Shown: piece after piece, positions 18,676 to 27,382 of the stretch
Layout: the number at the start of each line of letters is the position of its first letter
How positions within the stretch are numbered: the stretch's first letter is position 1
NCBI RefSeq assembly: GCF_012641405.1
Contig: NZ_JABAII010000010.1
Coordinates: 124,001-188,000 of the forward strand
DNA: 64,000 nucleotides
Direction of reading: 5' to 3'
Origin: Rhizobium sp. P40RR-XXII
GTDB lineage: Bacteria; Pseudomonadota; Alphaproteobacteria; Rhizobiales; Rhizobiaceae
Notes under the pieces: model-generated
Databases searched by the model: none
The model's input: only the letters and a program-made list of their open reading frames with translations
Told to the model about the DNA's origin: nothing
Position numbers and translations under genes: made by a program

Positions 18676-19788
18676 ATGAAACGGCTGCGAATTCGGATCG
18701 TCGGTGGATCGCTTGCCGGCCTCTTTGCCGGCATCCTCCTCCAGCGTGATGGCCACGACGTGAAAATATACGAACGCTCTTCGTCCGGCTTGGCCGGACG
18801 GGGAGCAGGCCTTGTCGGACAGCACGATCTCTTCAGGATCCTGCGCGCCATCGGCTGCGAGCATGTTGCCCGCGTCGGCGTCATCGCCAAGGAGCGGATT
18901 TACTTCAACCGGGACGGAGGCGTCGCGGAGACATTGCGGACGCCGCAAATGCAGATCTCCTGGGATTTCCTCTATTCGACCGTTGCGTCTCATATGGCGA
19001 CCGAGAGCTATCTGATCGGACAACCCATCATCGAGGTGATCGAAGGCCCCGAAAATGCTCGACTTCTGTTCGCCGATGGCCGGCGAGAGGATGCCGATCT
19101 CGTCATAGGCGCAGATGGCCTTGGCTCGGTCGTTCGTCCTCTGCTCAACAGGGATGCGTCGAACCAATTCGCTGGCTATGTGGCTTGGCGCGGTCTTATT
19201 CCGGAGACAGCATTGCCCCAGGATGCAGCGATCCTGGTGGACCGCTTCGCTTTTTATGTGGCAAGCGGCGTGCATGTTCTCGGCTATCTCGTTCCAGGCC
19301 CGAACGGTGAAACCGGTCCCGGCGAACGCCGATACAATTGGGTCTGGTACCGGCCTGTTGCGTCTGGCGAGCTGCAGACGCTGTTCACCGCCGCCGATGG
19401 CCGAACATTCGACTATTCTTTGCCGCGAGGCGCCTTGTCGGAGGAGCGGCTACAAATGCTCCGCGCGGATGCCGCCTCGATGTTGCCGCCTCCGTTCGTC
19501 AAGGCGATCGAAGCCGAACCTCTGCCTTCGATCCAGGGAATCTTCGACTTTGAGGCGGCAAATATCGTATCCGCGCATACGGCCCTGATTGGCGACGCCG
19601 CGTTTGTCGTTCGGCCACACACGGCAATGGGTGTCTCAAAGGCCGCCGGCGACACGCTCGCGCTGAGAGAAGCGTTGCTGGCCTCCGAAGATCTCTCCGA
19701 AGCGCTCGATCGCTACCAGAAAGAACGACTGCCCGTCGGAAAGAATATCGCGGATTATGGCCGTCGGTTGGGCGCATCCGCCCTCTGA
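18676..19788 (+). CDS. FAD-dependent monooxygenase
   Basis: 370 residues from the ATG at 18676 (TAGGAG upstream). Class A flavoprotein hydroxylase motifs are visible: dinucleotide fold IVGGSLAGL (residues 8-16) with an acidic strand end (VKIYERS), the DG motif in LVIGADGLGSVVR near 145, and the GD motif in LIGDAAFVVRPHTAMG near 305. These enzymes hydroxylate aromatic substrates with NAD(P)H and oxygen. Operon partner is the MFS gene 10 bp upstream. Confidence 0.88.
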   Translation: MKRLRIRIVGGSLAGLFAGILLQRDGHDVKIYERSSSGLAGRGAGLVGQHDLFRILRAIGCEHVARVGVIAKERIYFNRDGGVAETLRTPQMQISWDFLYSTVASHMATESYLIGQPIIEVIEGPENARLLFADGRREDADLVIGADGLGSVVRPLLNRDASNQFAGYVAWRGLIPETALPQDAAILVDRFAFYVASGVHVLGYLVPGPNGETGPGERRYNWVWYRPVASGELQTLFTAADGRTFDYSLPRGALSEERLQMLRADAASMLPPPFVKAIEAEPLPSIQGIFDFEAANIVSAHTALIGDAAFVVRPHTAMGVSKAAGDTLALREALLASEDLSEALDRYQKERLPVGKNIADYGRRLGASAL

Positions 19789-20182
19789 TATGGTGTCGTT
19801 GCCGCCGACCTCATCAGCGATTGTTCCTTCAATATAGGTCAACGAAAAGACCGCCCAGGGGCGACTGGGCGGTCTGGCGGACGCTTATCCGCAGGCTTCG
19901 GGGAGGGGAACCGAAGCACAATTTTGTCGCGGGGAGAAGGGCGCCACCCACCTCTTTCGAGGTGACGATTGACGGTAGCAACTCGGCCAATGGCGGCAAA
20001 TCATACAGTCGTATGGTCTCGGTAAGACCTTCGCATGCCGCCGCTCCATCGGCTGGGATCGGCAGGTGAAACGTCCATGGAGCGGAGAAACAGACAATAC
20101 GGACCGGCCGGTTTTTCTTAGACTGCGGCGGAAAAGGAAGGCTCGCTCACCATTTGGCGAAACGCCGAGAAACGGATTGATG
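19789..20182. other. Intergenic stretch, no gene supported
   Basis: About 390 bases between the monooxygenase and a small DUF2188-like gene. It contains the hairpin at 19849-19874. Open frames here have no ribosome site or recognisable product; I see nothing else. Confidence 0.6.
19849..19874 (-). terminator. Hairpin with minus-strand T-run
   Basis: GACCGCCCAG pairs perfectly with CTGGGCGGTC around a 6-base loop. AAAA immediately precedes it on the plus strand, so it has a terminator T-run only when read on the minus strand. It may end an unannotated minus-strand transcript or act after the monooxygenase gene. Confidence 0.5.
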
Positions 20183-20443
20183 ATGAAAGAAGAAAGAGCG
20201 CTCATGCATCTCACATATCACATTGGCCGACACGACGGCGGCTGGGCCTATCGGCTGGAGAATGTCTGGTCGGAGCCTTATCCGAGCCACTCAGCGGCGC
20301 GTGCCGCAGCTCATCGTGCAGCTCGCAGGCAGCAGCTCGAGGGCCGCGATGCGGAGATCGTCTTTCAGTCCGAAGACGGTTCCTGGCACCGGGAGCATGT
20401 CGAGGCAGGCGATCGTCCGGAGGTCGATGTCGCCAACGAATAA
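20183..20443 (+). CDS. Small DUF2188-like protein
   Basis: 86 residues from the ATG at 20183 (GAGAAACGG upstream); ATGs at 20180 and 20204 are also possible. The core HDGGWAYRLENVWSEPYPSHSAARAAAHRAARRQ followed by EIVFQSEDGSWHREHVE resembles DUF2188, a short domain in which a query-like strand pair flanks an Ala-rich helix. Function unknown. No clear operon partner. Confidence 0.6.
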   Translation: MKEERALMHLTYHIGRHDGGWAYRLENVWSEPYPSHSAARAAAHRAARRQQLEGRDAEIVFQSEDGSWHREHVEAGDRPEVDVANE

Positions 20444-20622
20444 CAGCGAGGAACAGGCTTCCGTCCCGCCTTAGTGCACCGAAGCCAACCGCTCCAATAC
20501 GGATTGTCAACCGATCTCGTCGATCTGATCGCACGACGTGCCAGCTCCCGAACCAACTGCAACGCTGTGCGCCGCCGCTCAGCGCAATGGACCAGTATGT
20601 CCCCTAAAAACAGGAGAAACCT

Positions 20623-21693
20623 ATGAACTACAGCGTTCTGCTTATCGGCTCTTACGGCCGCCGGTCCTGCAGGACTGCGGGCCTGGCTTTGAACCTCGGT
20701 CTGTTCGTCCTTTGCTCGATCCTCATCGTCACGCTGATGAGCGGATATGCGCTGGCCGGCGCTCTCAAGGTCGGCACCCAGGCGCCAGGTTTCTACCGCA
20801 TGACGCTCGGTAACTTCGAAATCACTGCCCTATCCGACGGCACGCATCCGTTTCCGGTCCATAAAGTCCTCACCAAGACATCGTTAAGCGACGGTCAGAG
20901 TGTGCCGCTCGATCAATCCGCTCCAGGTGAGGCCGATGCGCTGCTTGCCGAAAGCAATCTCGCCGTTCCAGTTGCAGGATCGATCAACGCCTTCCTGATC
21001 AACACCGGATCGAAGCTTATCCTGGTCGACAGCGGCGCTGGCAGCCTTTACGGGGAATGCTGCGGCCATCTCATCGAGAATCTTCGGGCGGCTGGCTACG
21101 CCCCCGAACAGGTCGATGAGATCTATCTCACCCATCTGCATGCCGATCACGTCGGCGGCGTGGCACCGAACGGTAAGATGGCCTTTCCGAACGCCCTCGT
21201 CAGGGTCAGCCAGGCCGACGCCGACTATTGGCTGAAGAACGCCAATGAAGCAGTGGCTCCGGAACTCCTGAAATCGATGTTCGAAGGCGCCAAGGCATCG
21301 TTGAAGCCCTATATCGACGCCGGTCGCTTCACGCCGTTTAGCTATGGCGAGGAGCTGGCTCCCGGCATCAAGCCGATCGCCAGCCCCGGACATACGCCAG
21401 GTCATAGCTTCTTCGAGGTCGAAAGCAACGGCGCCAAGCTGCTGCTGTGGGGTGATGTCGTTCATGTCGGCGCCGTGCAGTTCCCTGACCCTGCCGTGAC
21501 CGTCGCCTATGATAGCGACGCCGAAATGGCCGAAAGCGAGCGGCTCGCGATTTTCGCCGAGGCGGCAAAGAAGGGCTATTGGATCGGAGCGGCCCATATC
21601 TCCTTCCCGGGCCTGGGTCATGTGAAGGCGAAGGACGGGCACTTCTTCTGGATCCCCGCCAATTACGACGCTGCTCCGACAAGCGTAAACTGA
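20623..21693 (+). CDS. Exported metallo-beta-lactamase-fold hydrolase
   Basis: 356 residues. A long N-terminal hydrophobic stretch (about 21-46) acts as signal peptide or anchor. The MBL metal motif HLHADH is at residues 171-176, with later metal ligands in SPGHTPGH (about 258-265), LWGDVVHVG (Asp near 279) and AAHISFPG (His near 326). The subfamily resembles the MBL hydrolases grouped with AidC-like lactonases, so acyl-homoserine lactone or other ester cleavage in the periplasm is possible but unproven. Monocistronic by layout. Confidence 0.87.
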   Translation: MNYSVLLIGSYGRRSCRTAGLALNLGLFVLCSILIVTLMSGYALAGALKVGTQAPGFYRMTLGNFEITALSDGTHPFPVHKVLTKTSLSDGQSVPLDQSAPGEADALLAESNLAVPVAGSINAFLINTGSKLILVDSGAGSLYGECCGHLIENLRAAGYAPEQVDEIYLTHLHADHVGGVAPNGKMAFPNALVRVSQADADYWLKNANEAVAPELLKSMFEGAKASLKPYIDAGRFTPFSYGEELAPGIKPIASPGHTPGHSFFEVESNGAKLLLWGDVVHVGAVQFPDPAVTVAYDSDAEMAESERLAIFAEAAKKGYWIGAAHISFPGLGHVKAKDGHFFWIPANYDAAPTSVN

Positions 21694-22028
21694 ACGCAAC
21701 CTCGAAGCGCGAACGAAGAGCATCGGTGCGATGAACTCTTGAAATGAGGCGAGGTGTCGTGGACCCACGATGCTCGCCTTTGCGTTCGGCAGGCTTTGGT
21801 TGGTGTGCTTGTGGCCTAGGCCAGGCTTGGGCTTACGCAAGTCGTCCGCAGAATCAACGGGTTCCGAGGCATGGCGGATCGAAGCCGCCTCCAACCCCGA
21901 TAATACCTTGGTATGATCCGGTAAGACGCATATGTGCTGGAACCGGATCAGTGTACGATTTCGTCGGCAGCCCGTCCGCTCCAAGATGACCTCATCAAGA
22001 GTTTAAATGGTCACATTGGAGATAGACG
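21694..22028. other. Intergenic stretch with one small inverted repeat
   Basis: 335 bases between the MBL gene and an AraC-type gene. An imperfect palindrome ATACC-TT-GGTAT lies at 21903-21914 and could be a regulator site. No gene is supported. Confidence 0.5.
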
Positions 22029-22607
22029 ATGTCTGCCGCCGCCGCTGTTTTCGCCCACAACGCCCCCCGCATCACTTTCAAGAACGTCGCGACGGAAACT
22101 GCGGAGGAGGTATCTTCCCTTCTTTTGTGCGCGATCCGTTGTGTCGAAAAAGACGAGACGATCGCCATCGATCTCATGAAGCAGGCTTCCAGTTTGCTGA
22201 AGCCATTCTCGATCGCGGTCGAAGTCGCCGAGCGACCGCGCAATTCGGCCGGCGGTCTTGCTCCCTGGCAGATCAATCGCGTGAAGAACTATATTGAGGA
22301 TCGCATTTCCCATCCGATTGCGCTCGACGAGCTCGCCCAGGTCGCAAAGCTCAGCACCAGCTACTTTTCCGCCGCGTTCAAGGTGACCTTCGGCATTTCT
22401 CCCCACAATTATGTCGTCGAACGCAGGGTGGAATTTGCAAAGTATCGCATGCTGAACAGTGACGCCCCGCTCTGCGAGATCGCGCTCGATTGCGGACTGG
22501 CCGACCAAGCTCATCTTTCGCGGATTTTCCGGCGTGTGACCGGGACGACCCCAAGCGCCTGGCGGCGGTACGTGGCAAGTCCCGAAAGCCGGGCCGCCGC
22601 CGCGTGA
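22029..22607 (+). CDS. AraC-family regulator, short form
   Basis: 192 residues. The C-terminal half (about 78-185) is a complete two-helix-turn-helix AraC domain: ALDELAQVAKLSTSYFSAAFK and CEIALDCGLADQAHLSRIFRRVTGTTPSAWRR. The N-terminal 75 residues are too short for a cupin or other sensor domain and begin with MSAAAAVFAHNAPRI. It opens a regulator-rich region with a receiver-only protein 188 bp downstream. Target unknown. Confidence 0.87.
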   Translation: MSAAAAVFAHNAPRITFKNVATETAEEVSSLLLCAIRCVEKDETIAIDLMKQASSLLKPFSIAVEVAERPRNSAGGLAPWQINRVKNYIEDRISHPIALDELAQVAKLSTSYFSAAFKVTFGISPHNYVVERRVEFAKYRMLNSDAPLCEIALDCGLADQAHLSRIFRRVTGTTPSAWRRYVASPESRAAAA

Positions 22608-22795
22608 CGGAATGACGCCGTCAAGGCGCTGGTCTGACACAGGCCGCGCGCGCGGACGAATGGACAATTTAGGGAACCTTCGCTTTGCGTCCGGACGACT
22701 TCAGAGCGAAAGATGTTAGCAACGGGGCTGCGCAACGATTGAAGGATACGGATATCCCGCTATGCTCAGTCGGAAAGCATCTTAGGTCGGTGCAT

Positions 22796-23185
22796 ATGAA
22801 AGAAGCTGAGATGCCACCAATCGCCCTTGTAGGGATTGTCGATGATGACGCCGAGTTCTTGGCGGCGCTGGGCAGCCTCGTTCGCTCGTTCGGGTGCAAG
22901 GTGGAATGTTTCAGTTCCGCTGAATTGTTGGTCAACCGGGCGGATCTCCTCGATTTCGCCTGCGTCATCAGCGACCTCAACATGCCGAAGATAGATGGCC
23001 TGGAACTCATCGACATCCTTCGGCACAAGGCCGAGGAACTGCCGATCATCCTAATGACGGGGCGCGGTGCGTCTGACCTGGAGGAAAAAGCCTATGGCTG
23101 CGGTGCGCGGGGCTTCGTTACCAAGCCGTTCGGTTTCGAAGAGCTCGCGTCGAGCCTCAAGGAAATCGGCGTGATCGCGGAATAG
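22796..23185 (+). CDS. Receiver-only response regulator
   Basis: 129 residues from the ATG at 22796. A complete receiver domain: acidic pocket Asp16-18 (VDDD), phosphorylation site Asp60 (ISDLNMPKIDG), Thr in MTGRG near 88, and Lys110 (VTKPF). There is no output domain. It most resembles FixJ/FixL-associated single receivers. It is convergent with the FixJ-like gene (6 bp between stops), and may receive phosphate from the nearby soluble kinase. Confidence 0.9.
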   Translation: MKEAEMPPIALVGIVDDDAEFLAALGSLVRSFGCKVECFSSAELLVNRADLLDFACVISDLNMPKIDGLELIDILRHKAEELPIILMTGRGASDLEEKAYGCGARGFVTKPFGFEELASSLKEIGVIAE

Positions 23186-23191
23186 GACGCG

Positions 23192-23809
23192 TCAGGCCTC
23201 GTTCAGCCGAAGAGTTTCAGCCATCTTGATGAGGTCGGCCAGCGTGCGAGCGTCCATCTTGCGCATAGCCGCGCCGCGATGGATCTTGACCGTGACTTCG
23301 CTCAGAGATAGCCGGCCGGCGATTTGCTTGTTCATCAGCCCTGTGGCGACCAGCGCCATCACTTCCTTCTCACGCGAGCTGAGCTCCTCGTAGCGAGCTC
23401 GCAGTGATGACACCTCGGAATCTTTTGACCGTCGCTGGCTGTCGATTGCCAATGCTCGGGACACGGCGTCCAACATGTCCTGGTCCCGGAAAGGTTTAGG
23501 AAGGAAGTCGATGGCGCCAGCCTTCATCGCGCGGACCGTCATCGGGATATCTCCAAAACCGGTCATGAAGATCAAAGGGATGGACTTCTCGCTCTTCAGG
23601 AGCTGGTCCTGGAAATCGAGACCGCTAAAGCCTGGCAGCCGCACGTCCACCAGCGCGCAGCAAGGCCCGCCCGAGCCCGAGAAGACAGAGAAATTTGGAA
23701 CCGTCTCATGGAGCACGGTTTTCAAGCCGACGGACCGAAGCAAGCTATCGAGCGAAAGACGCAAGTCGTGATCATCATCAATGACATGCACAATTGGTGT
23801 CGTATTCAT
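23192..23809 (-). CDS. FixJ-like response regulator
   Basis: 205 residues from the ATG at 23809; a TTG at 23848 would add 13 residues. Receiver domain with acidic pocket Asp11-13, phospho-acceptor Asp55 (ALVDVRLPGFSG), Thr83 and Lys105 (LPKPF), then a LuxR-type helix-turn-helix from about 140 (LSSREKEVMALVATGLMNKQIAGRL). It would bind DNA when phosphorylated by the kinase encoded 64 bp upstream. Last gene of a minus-strand operon: hydrolase, kinase, regulator. Confidence 0.92.
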   Translation of the reverse strand: MNTTPIVHVIDDDHDLRLSLDSLLRSVGLKTVLHETVPNFSVFSGSGGPCCALVDVRLPGFSGLDFQDQLLKSEKSIPLIFMTGFGDIPMTVRAMKAGAIDFLPKPFRDQDMLDAVSRALAIDSQRRSKDSEVSSLRARYEELSSREKEVMALVATGLMNKQIAGRLSLSEVTVKIHRGAAMRKMDARTLADLIKMAETLRLNEA

Positions 23810-23873
23810 ATCCAAACCGTGTTGAGACGAAAGCTGGTCTTTCGGCAATGCCGTCCTGCAGGTTGTTCGCTAT

Positions 23874-25088
23874 CTATCCATTTGTGTGCGTCTGCTCCGC
23901 GGGAAGGCCGAAGCTGAAACGTGCCCCCAAGTGAGGCGTCGACTGGAGCTCGATCCAGCTCCCATGCGCTTCTATAACCGAACGGCAAATGGCAAGACCC
24001 ATGCCGATCCCGGTTTCCTTGGTTGAGAAAAAGCTATCGAAAAGTCGCTCGCGAACATGCGGATCAATCCCTGGTCCACTGTCTTCGACATCCACCATGA
24101 TGTCGGTGGCACACTGCCGAGTGCGAATACACAAGGTTCTGTTCCAGGCTTGTCCATCCGACATAGCTTGTGCGGCGTTCAGGGCGAGATTGACGATCAC
24201 CTGCAGAATCTGTGTCTTGTCAGCCTTCACGAGCGGAAGTATGGGCGAAAGTTCGAGGCGCAGGGTGACCTGACGTTTGGCGAAATCGGTGCGCAGCAGT
24301 AGGACCGCTTCTTCTATGACTGAATTGATGTCAGTCGGGAGGCGCTCCGACTTCTTGTTGCTGGCCATGGCCCGCATTGTGGTGATGACGTCCGCTGCGC
24401 GCTTGCCGTTCTTGGCGATGCGTTCGAGTAGGAGTTTGACCTCCGCGATATCAGGCTCGTCCCTGAACAGCCACCGCAAGCCAGCCTCGGCGCTCGCGAC
24501 AATAGTTCCAAGCGGCTGATTGACCTCATGCGCGATCGAGGCGGTCATCTCTCCCAGCAGCGAGATACGAGCCGAGCGCGCCAGGTCGCTTTGCAGGCCA
24601 TCCTTTGCCTGCTCAAGCGATATCCTCTCACGAAGGCTCGAGAAGCTGAGATAGACCTCGTTTGGCGTAGTGTTGCACTCGGCCTGCCAAAGATTGAACG
24701 CGACCTGATGCTCGCCCCCACCGGCGATCGTAAGGCTGCCGTCATAGGCTATCGCGGTTTGACCTCGAAAGAGTTGATAGAGACCTTCCGTAAAGTGCTT
24801 TAGCGTGTCCTCCGAAAGCACCGACGCGATCGGTGCCATTGCGATCGACGCCGGATCCTTGATTTGAAGCAGAGCGCAAGCACTTGGATTAGCATCCGCT
24901 ATGAAGCAAGCGTTTCCGAGCGCACAACTGACGCCCTGGTTGAGCTCGAGCCCACCATTGCCTTCGGCCGGCGGAAGGTTTGCGATGACCTCCCGCGCCT
25001 CTTTCACCGAAAGGCGGAGGATTCCCATCGGCATCGTGCGAAACAGACTGCCGTCGCCAGTGTAGCCCGATGACGCGTGGATCCTCAT
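23874..25088 (-). CDS. Soluble FixL-type sensor histidine kinase
   Basis: 404 residues, no transmembrane helix. An N-terminal region (about 45-155) has PAS-like features (ACFIADANPSACALLQI). The H-box is MTASIAHEVNQPLG with His187, the N-box Asn304 (NLALNAAQAM), G1 near 336 (DSGPGID) and G2 near 360 (GIGMGL), typical of the HPK4/FixL group. Its ATG overlaps the stop of the hydrolase gene (ATGA), and the FixJ-like gene follows. The input signal is probably cytoplasmic; a link to the coupled hydrolase is inferred. Confidence 0.92.
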   Translation of the reverse strand: MRIHASSGYTGDGSLFRTMPMGILRLSVKEAREVIANLPPAEGNGGLELNQGVSCALGNACFIADANPSACALLQIKDPASIAMAPIASVLSEDTLKHFTEGLYQLFRGQTAIAYDGSLTIAGGGEHQVAFNLWQAECNTTPNEVYLSFSSLRERISLEQAKDGLQSDLARSARISLLGEMTASIAHEVNQPLGTIVASAEAGLRWLFRDEPDIAEVKLLLERIAKNGKRAADVITTMRAMASNKKSERLPTDINSVIEEAVLLLRTDFAKRQVTLRLELSPILPLVKADKTQILQVIVNLALNAAQAMSDGQAWNRTLCIRTRQCATDIMVDVEDSGPGIDPHVRERLFDSFFSTKETGIGMGLAICRSVIEAHGSWIELQSTPHLGARFSFGLPAEQTHTNG

Positions 25089-25906
25089 TGTTGCAAGAAA
25101 CCAAGCAGGTCTTGATTCAGCCTGTCCTTGTGCGTGAACAGCAGACCGTGTGGAGCGCCTTTATAGATCTTGAGCTCGGCCTCGGGCATAAGCTGAATAG
25201 CCTGTTCGGCGGTGGCCTTGAACGGGACGAACGCGTCGTCTTCGCCATGGATGATCAGCACCGGAACATCGAACCGCTCGATGTCCCCGCGATAGTCTGT
25301 GGTAGCGCAGGCGGTGATAGCGTCATGTGCCGCCTTCAGGGAGCCCTGCATGGCAATTTGGTGCAATTGGATCATGCTTCCTTCGGAAACTGTCGAGCCG
25401 TCGCGGTCCGCTCCGAAAAATAGCCGGGCAAAGCCGCGCATGAACTCCGCCCGATCTGCCCGCAAGCCGGCACGCACGCCTTCAAAGACCGGCTCCGGAA
25501 CGCCGCACGGATAGTCGTCGCTCTGAGCGAGCTTCGGGGTAGTCGCTCCAATGAGAACGACACGAGCCACCCGATCGGTGCCATGGCGGCCGATATAGCG
25601 CGCGATTTCCCCGCCGCCCATTGCGTAGCCAACCAGCGTGACCTCAGTCAGGTCGAGCGTCCGAATGAGCTCGTCGAGATCGTCGGCGAAGGTATCGTGG
25701 TCATAGCCGTGCCAGGGCTGGTCCGATCTGCCGAAGCCACGACGGTCATGGGCGATGACGCGGTAACCGTTCGATGCGAGAAACATCATCTGGTTTTCCC
25801 ACATATCGCTGCTGAGTGGCCAGCCGTGACTGAAAAAAACCACCGGGCCGGTACCCCAATCCTTGTAGTAAAGACGCGTGTCGTCGCGGACAGTCAAAAC
25901 TGGCAT
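25085..25906 (-). CDS. Haloperoxidase-like hydrolase lacking the catalytic serine
   Basis: 273 residues, cytosolic, of the haloperoxidase/arylesterase alpha/beta-hydrolase family (SHGWPLSSDMW, HDRRGFGRSDQPW). The nucleophile elbow reads GYAMGGG: residue 95, normally Ser, is Ala (codon GCA at 25622-25624), one base away from TCA. The acid (Asp223/224, HGEDDAFVP) and His253 (APHGL) remain. The frame is otherwise intact and translationally coupled to the sensor kinase, so it may be a non-catalytic ligand-binding protein rather than a dead gene. Confidence 0.9.
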   Translation of the reverse strand: MPVLTVRDDTRLYYKDWGTGPVVFFSHGWPLSSDMWENQMMFLASNGYRVIAHDRRGFGRSDQPWHGYDHDTFADDLDELIRTLDLTEVTLVGYAMGGGEIARYIGRHGTDRVARVVLIGATTPKLAQSDDYPCGVPEPVFEGVRAGLRADRAEFMRGFARLFFGADRDGSTVSEGSMIQLHQIAMQGSLKAAHDAITACATTDYRGDIERFDVPVLIIHGEDDAFVPFKATAEQAIQLMPEAELKIYKGAPHGLLFTHKDRLNQDLLGFLQQ

Positions 25907-26372
25907 CCGTCTAACTCCGTTGGAAGAACTGAGGTTTTTTTGAATTATCCGGAAGCTACCACAGCGATTTCAGCCGCACCATAGGTGGAATTTACAAGAC
26001 GGAGCTATGCGGCAAAGAACAAGCCTTTCGTTCAAAAGCGTGGTTCTTGAAGACAAGTCCAGGAAAACACGCCTTCCCTTGAGCGCGGCCGACAACGAGA
26101 CGTCTGAGCGTCAGTGCGCCGCCATTGAAAAAATGCATCGAACTGCCCTTTTGGGGACGCTTTCTGGGCGCAGAACGGATTTCGCAATCGTATCAAGATT
26201 TCGGATGACGATGGCTCCCGATTGTTGGGAATACCCTTTCTCATGCCGGAACTGGATAACGAGAATTTCTGTTTTTCTCGTTTACAGTTGTCGATCGTCT
26301 CCATTCCAGTATGTTTTTATAGCGGAGCACGGTATTTTCGCCCAAAGGCAAGAGACCGGATGGGAGAGGCAG
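25907..26372. other. Upstream region of AraC gene, probably non-coding
   Basis: The frame of the following AraC gene is open from 26007, but the extra residues are Arg/Ser/Cys-rich and unlike an AraC sensor domain. I treat it as leader between two divergent genes; AT-richer than its neighbours and probably holding both promoters. Confidence 0.45.
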
Positions 26373-27281
26373 TTGAACTCTGAACGGCACAGCTTGGGAA
26401 ACGTAGGGGTCTATTTCAACATCCCAAACGCGGCTGCTCTTGAGGCTGTGCCAGTAGAGCAGGCGGTCTTCCAGGTTACGAAGATAGCGAAGTTACTTGA
26501 TGAAGGGCAGGTTCAAGACGTCAGAATTCCTGCTTTGAACGCGTATTTTCTCATGATTTACATGAGGGATGCATATCATTGCGATATCAAGAAGGACGGC
26601 GTCCGCACCCCGGTTAAACCCTACCTCCAAGGATCGATTTGTCTCGTCGATTTGGTTGATGGCGCTGCGGTGGAACTGCATAGTGATCTCCATGCGCTTG
26701 CTTTCGTTCTTCCCAAGGGGCTTTTCCTTGAGGTTGCGCAGATCTCGTCTTTCACTAGGCTGAGCAAACTTATCTGCAAGCGGAGTCATGCCGATGAGGT
26801 CCTATCGAATCTGGGGATTGCGTTCGTTCCCCTGTTCGAAGCCAGCAGATCCATCCTCCCCGCGTTGCTGAAGCCGTTGGCGCTCGCGATCTGCGCTCAT
26901 CTGCTTCACGATTACAGCGACAAATTCATGCACAATGGGGTAGGTGTCAGTTCGCTATCGATCAGGCAGGAAAAGGCGGCAAAAGAGTATATGATTGAAA
27001 ATCTCGGCCGCGAACTCTCCGTGGCGGAGGTCGCATCTGTCGCCGGACTCTCGCCCAACCACTTCACACAAGAATTTCGCAAGGCAACCGGCACGACGCC
27101 TTATCAATGGCTTATGAAGATGCGCGTCGATCGCGCCAAGGATCTTCTTCCTTCCCCGACGCTCTCGCTGAAAGATATCGCGGACGAATGCGGATTCACT
27201 GATCAAAGCCATTTTACGAAGGTGTTCGCGCGCGAGACGGGTTCGACCCCTGCAGTTTGGCGAACGGCCAACTGTCAGTAG
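26373..27281 (+). CDS. AraC-family regulator with N-terminal sensor domain
   Basis: 302 residues if it starts at the TTG at 26373, just after GGGAGAGG; the open frame could start as far up as 26007 (424 residues). The chosen length matches the third AraC gene here (305 residues). The N-terminal part (about 1-190) has the cupin-like FFMIYMRD...GSICLVDL pattern of AraC_binding_2 sensors; the C-terminal part has the two helix-turn-helix units (ELSVAEVASVAGLSPNHF and LKDIADECGFTDQSHFTKVF). First of three tandem genes of one architecture. Confidence 0.8.
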   Translation: MNSERHSLGNVGVYFNIPNAAALEAVPVEQAVFQVTKIAKLLDEGQVQDVRIPALNAYFLMIYMRDAYHCDIKKDGVRTPVKPYLQGSICLVDLVDGAAVELHSDLHALAFVLPKGLFLEVAQISSFTRLSKLICKRSHADEVLSNLGIAFVPLFEASRSILPALLKPLALAICAHLLHDYSDKFMHNGVGVSSLSIRQEKAAKEYMIENLGRELSVAEVASVAGLSPNHFTQEFRKATGTTPYQWLMKMRVDRAKDLLPSPTLSLKDIADECGFTDQSHFTKVFARETGSTPAVWRTANCQ

Positions 27282-27382
27282 CGCTTTTGCAAAAAAACTC
27301 GGCGTAATTTACCAGAGCTATTCTATAGTCTTCACGCTGGATCGAGCACGCGGGGGCGCTATGATATCGACTTCTGAGATGC

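Noticed and set aside
19885..20214. Minus-strand frame of 109 codons
   Set aside because: Cys/Arg/Ser-rich, no motif, overlaps the start of the DUF2188-like gene.
26007..26372. N-terminal extension of the AraC gene
   Set aside because: Composition unlike AraC sensor domains, and its tandem paralogue has 305 residues; kept as uncertain leader.
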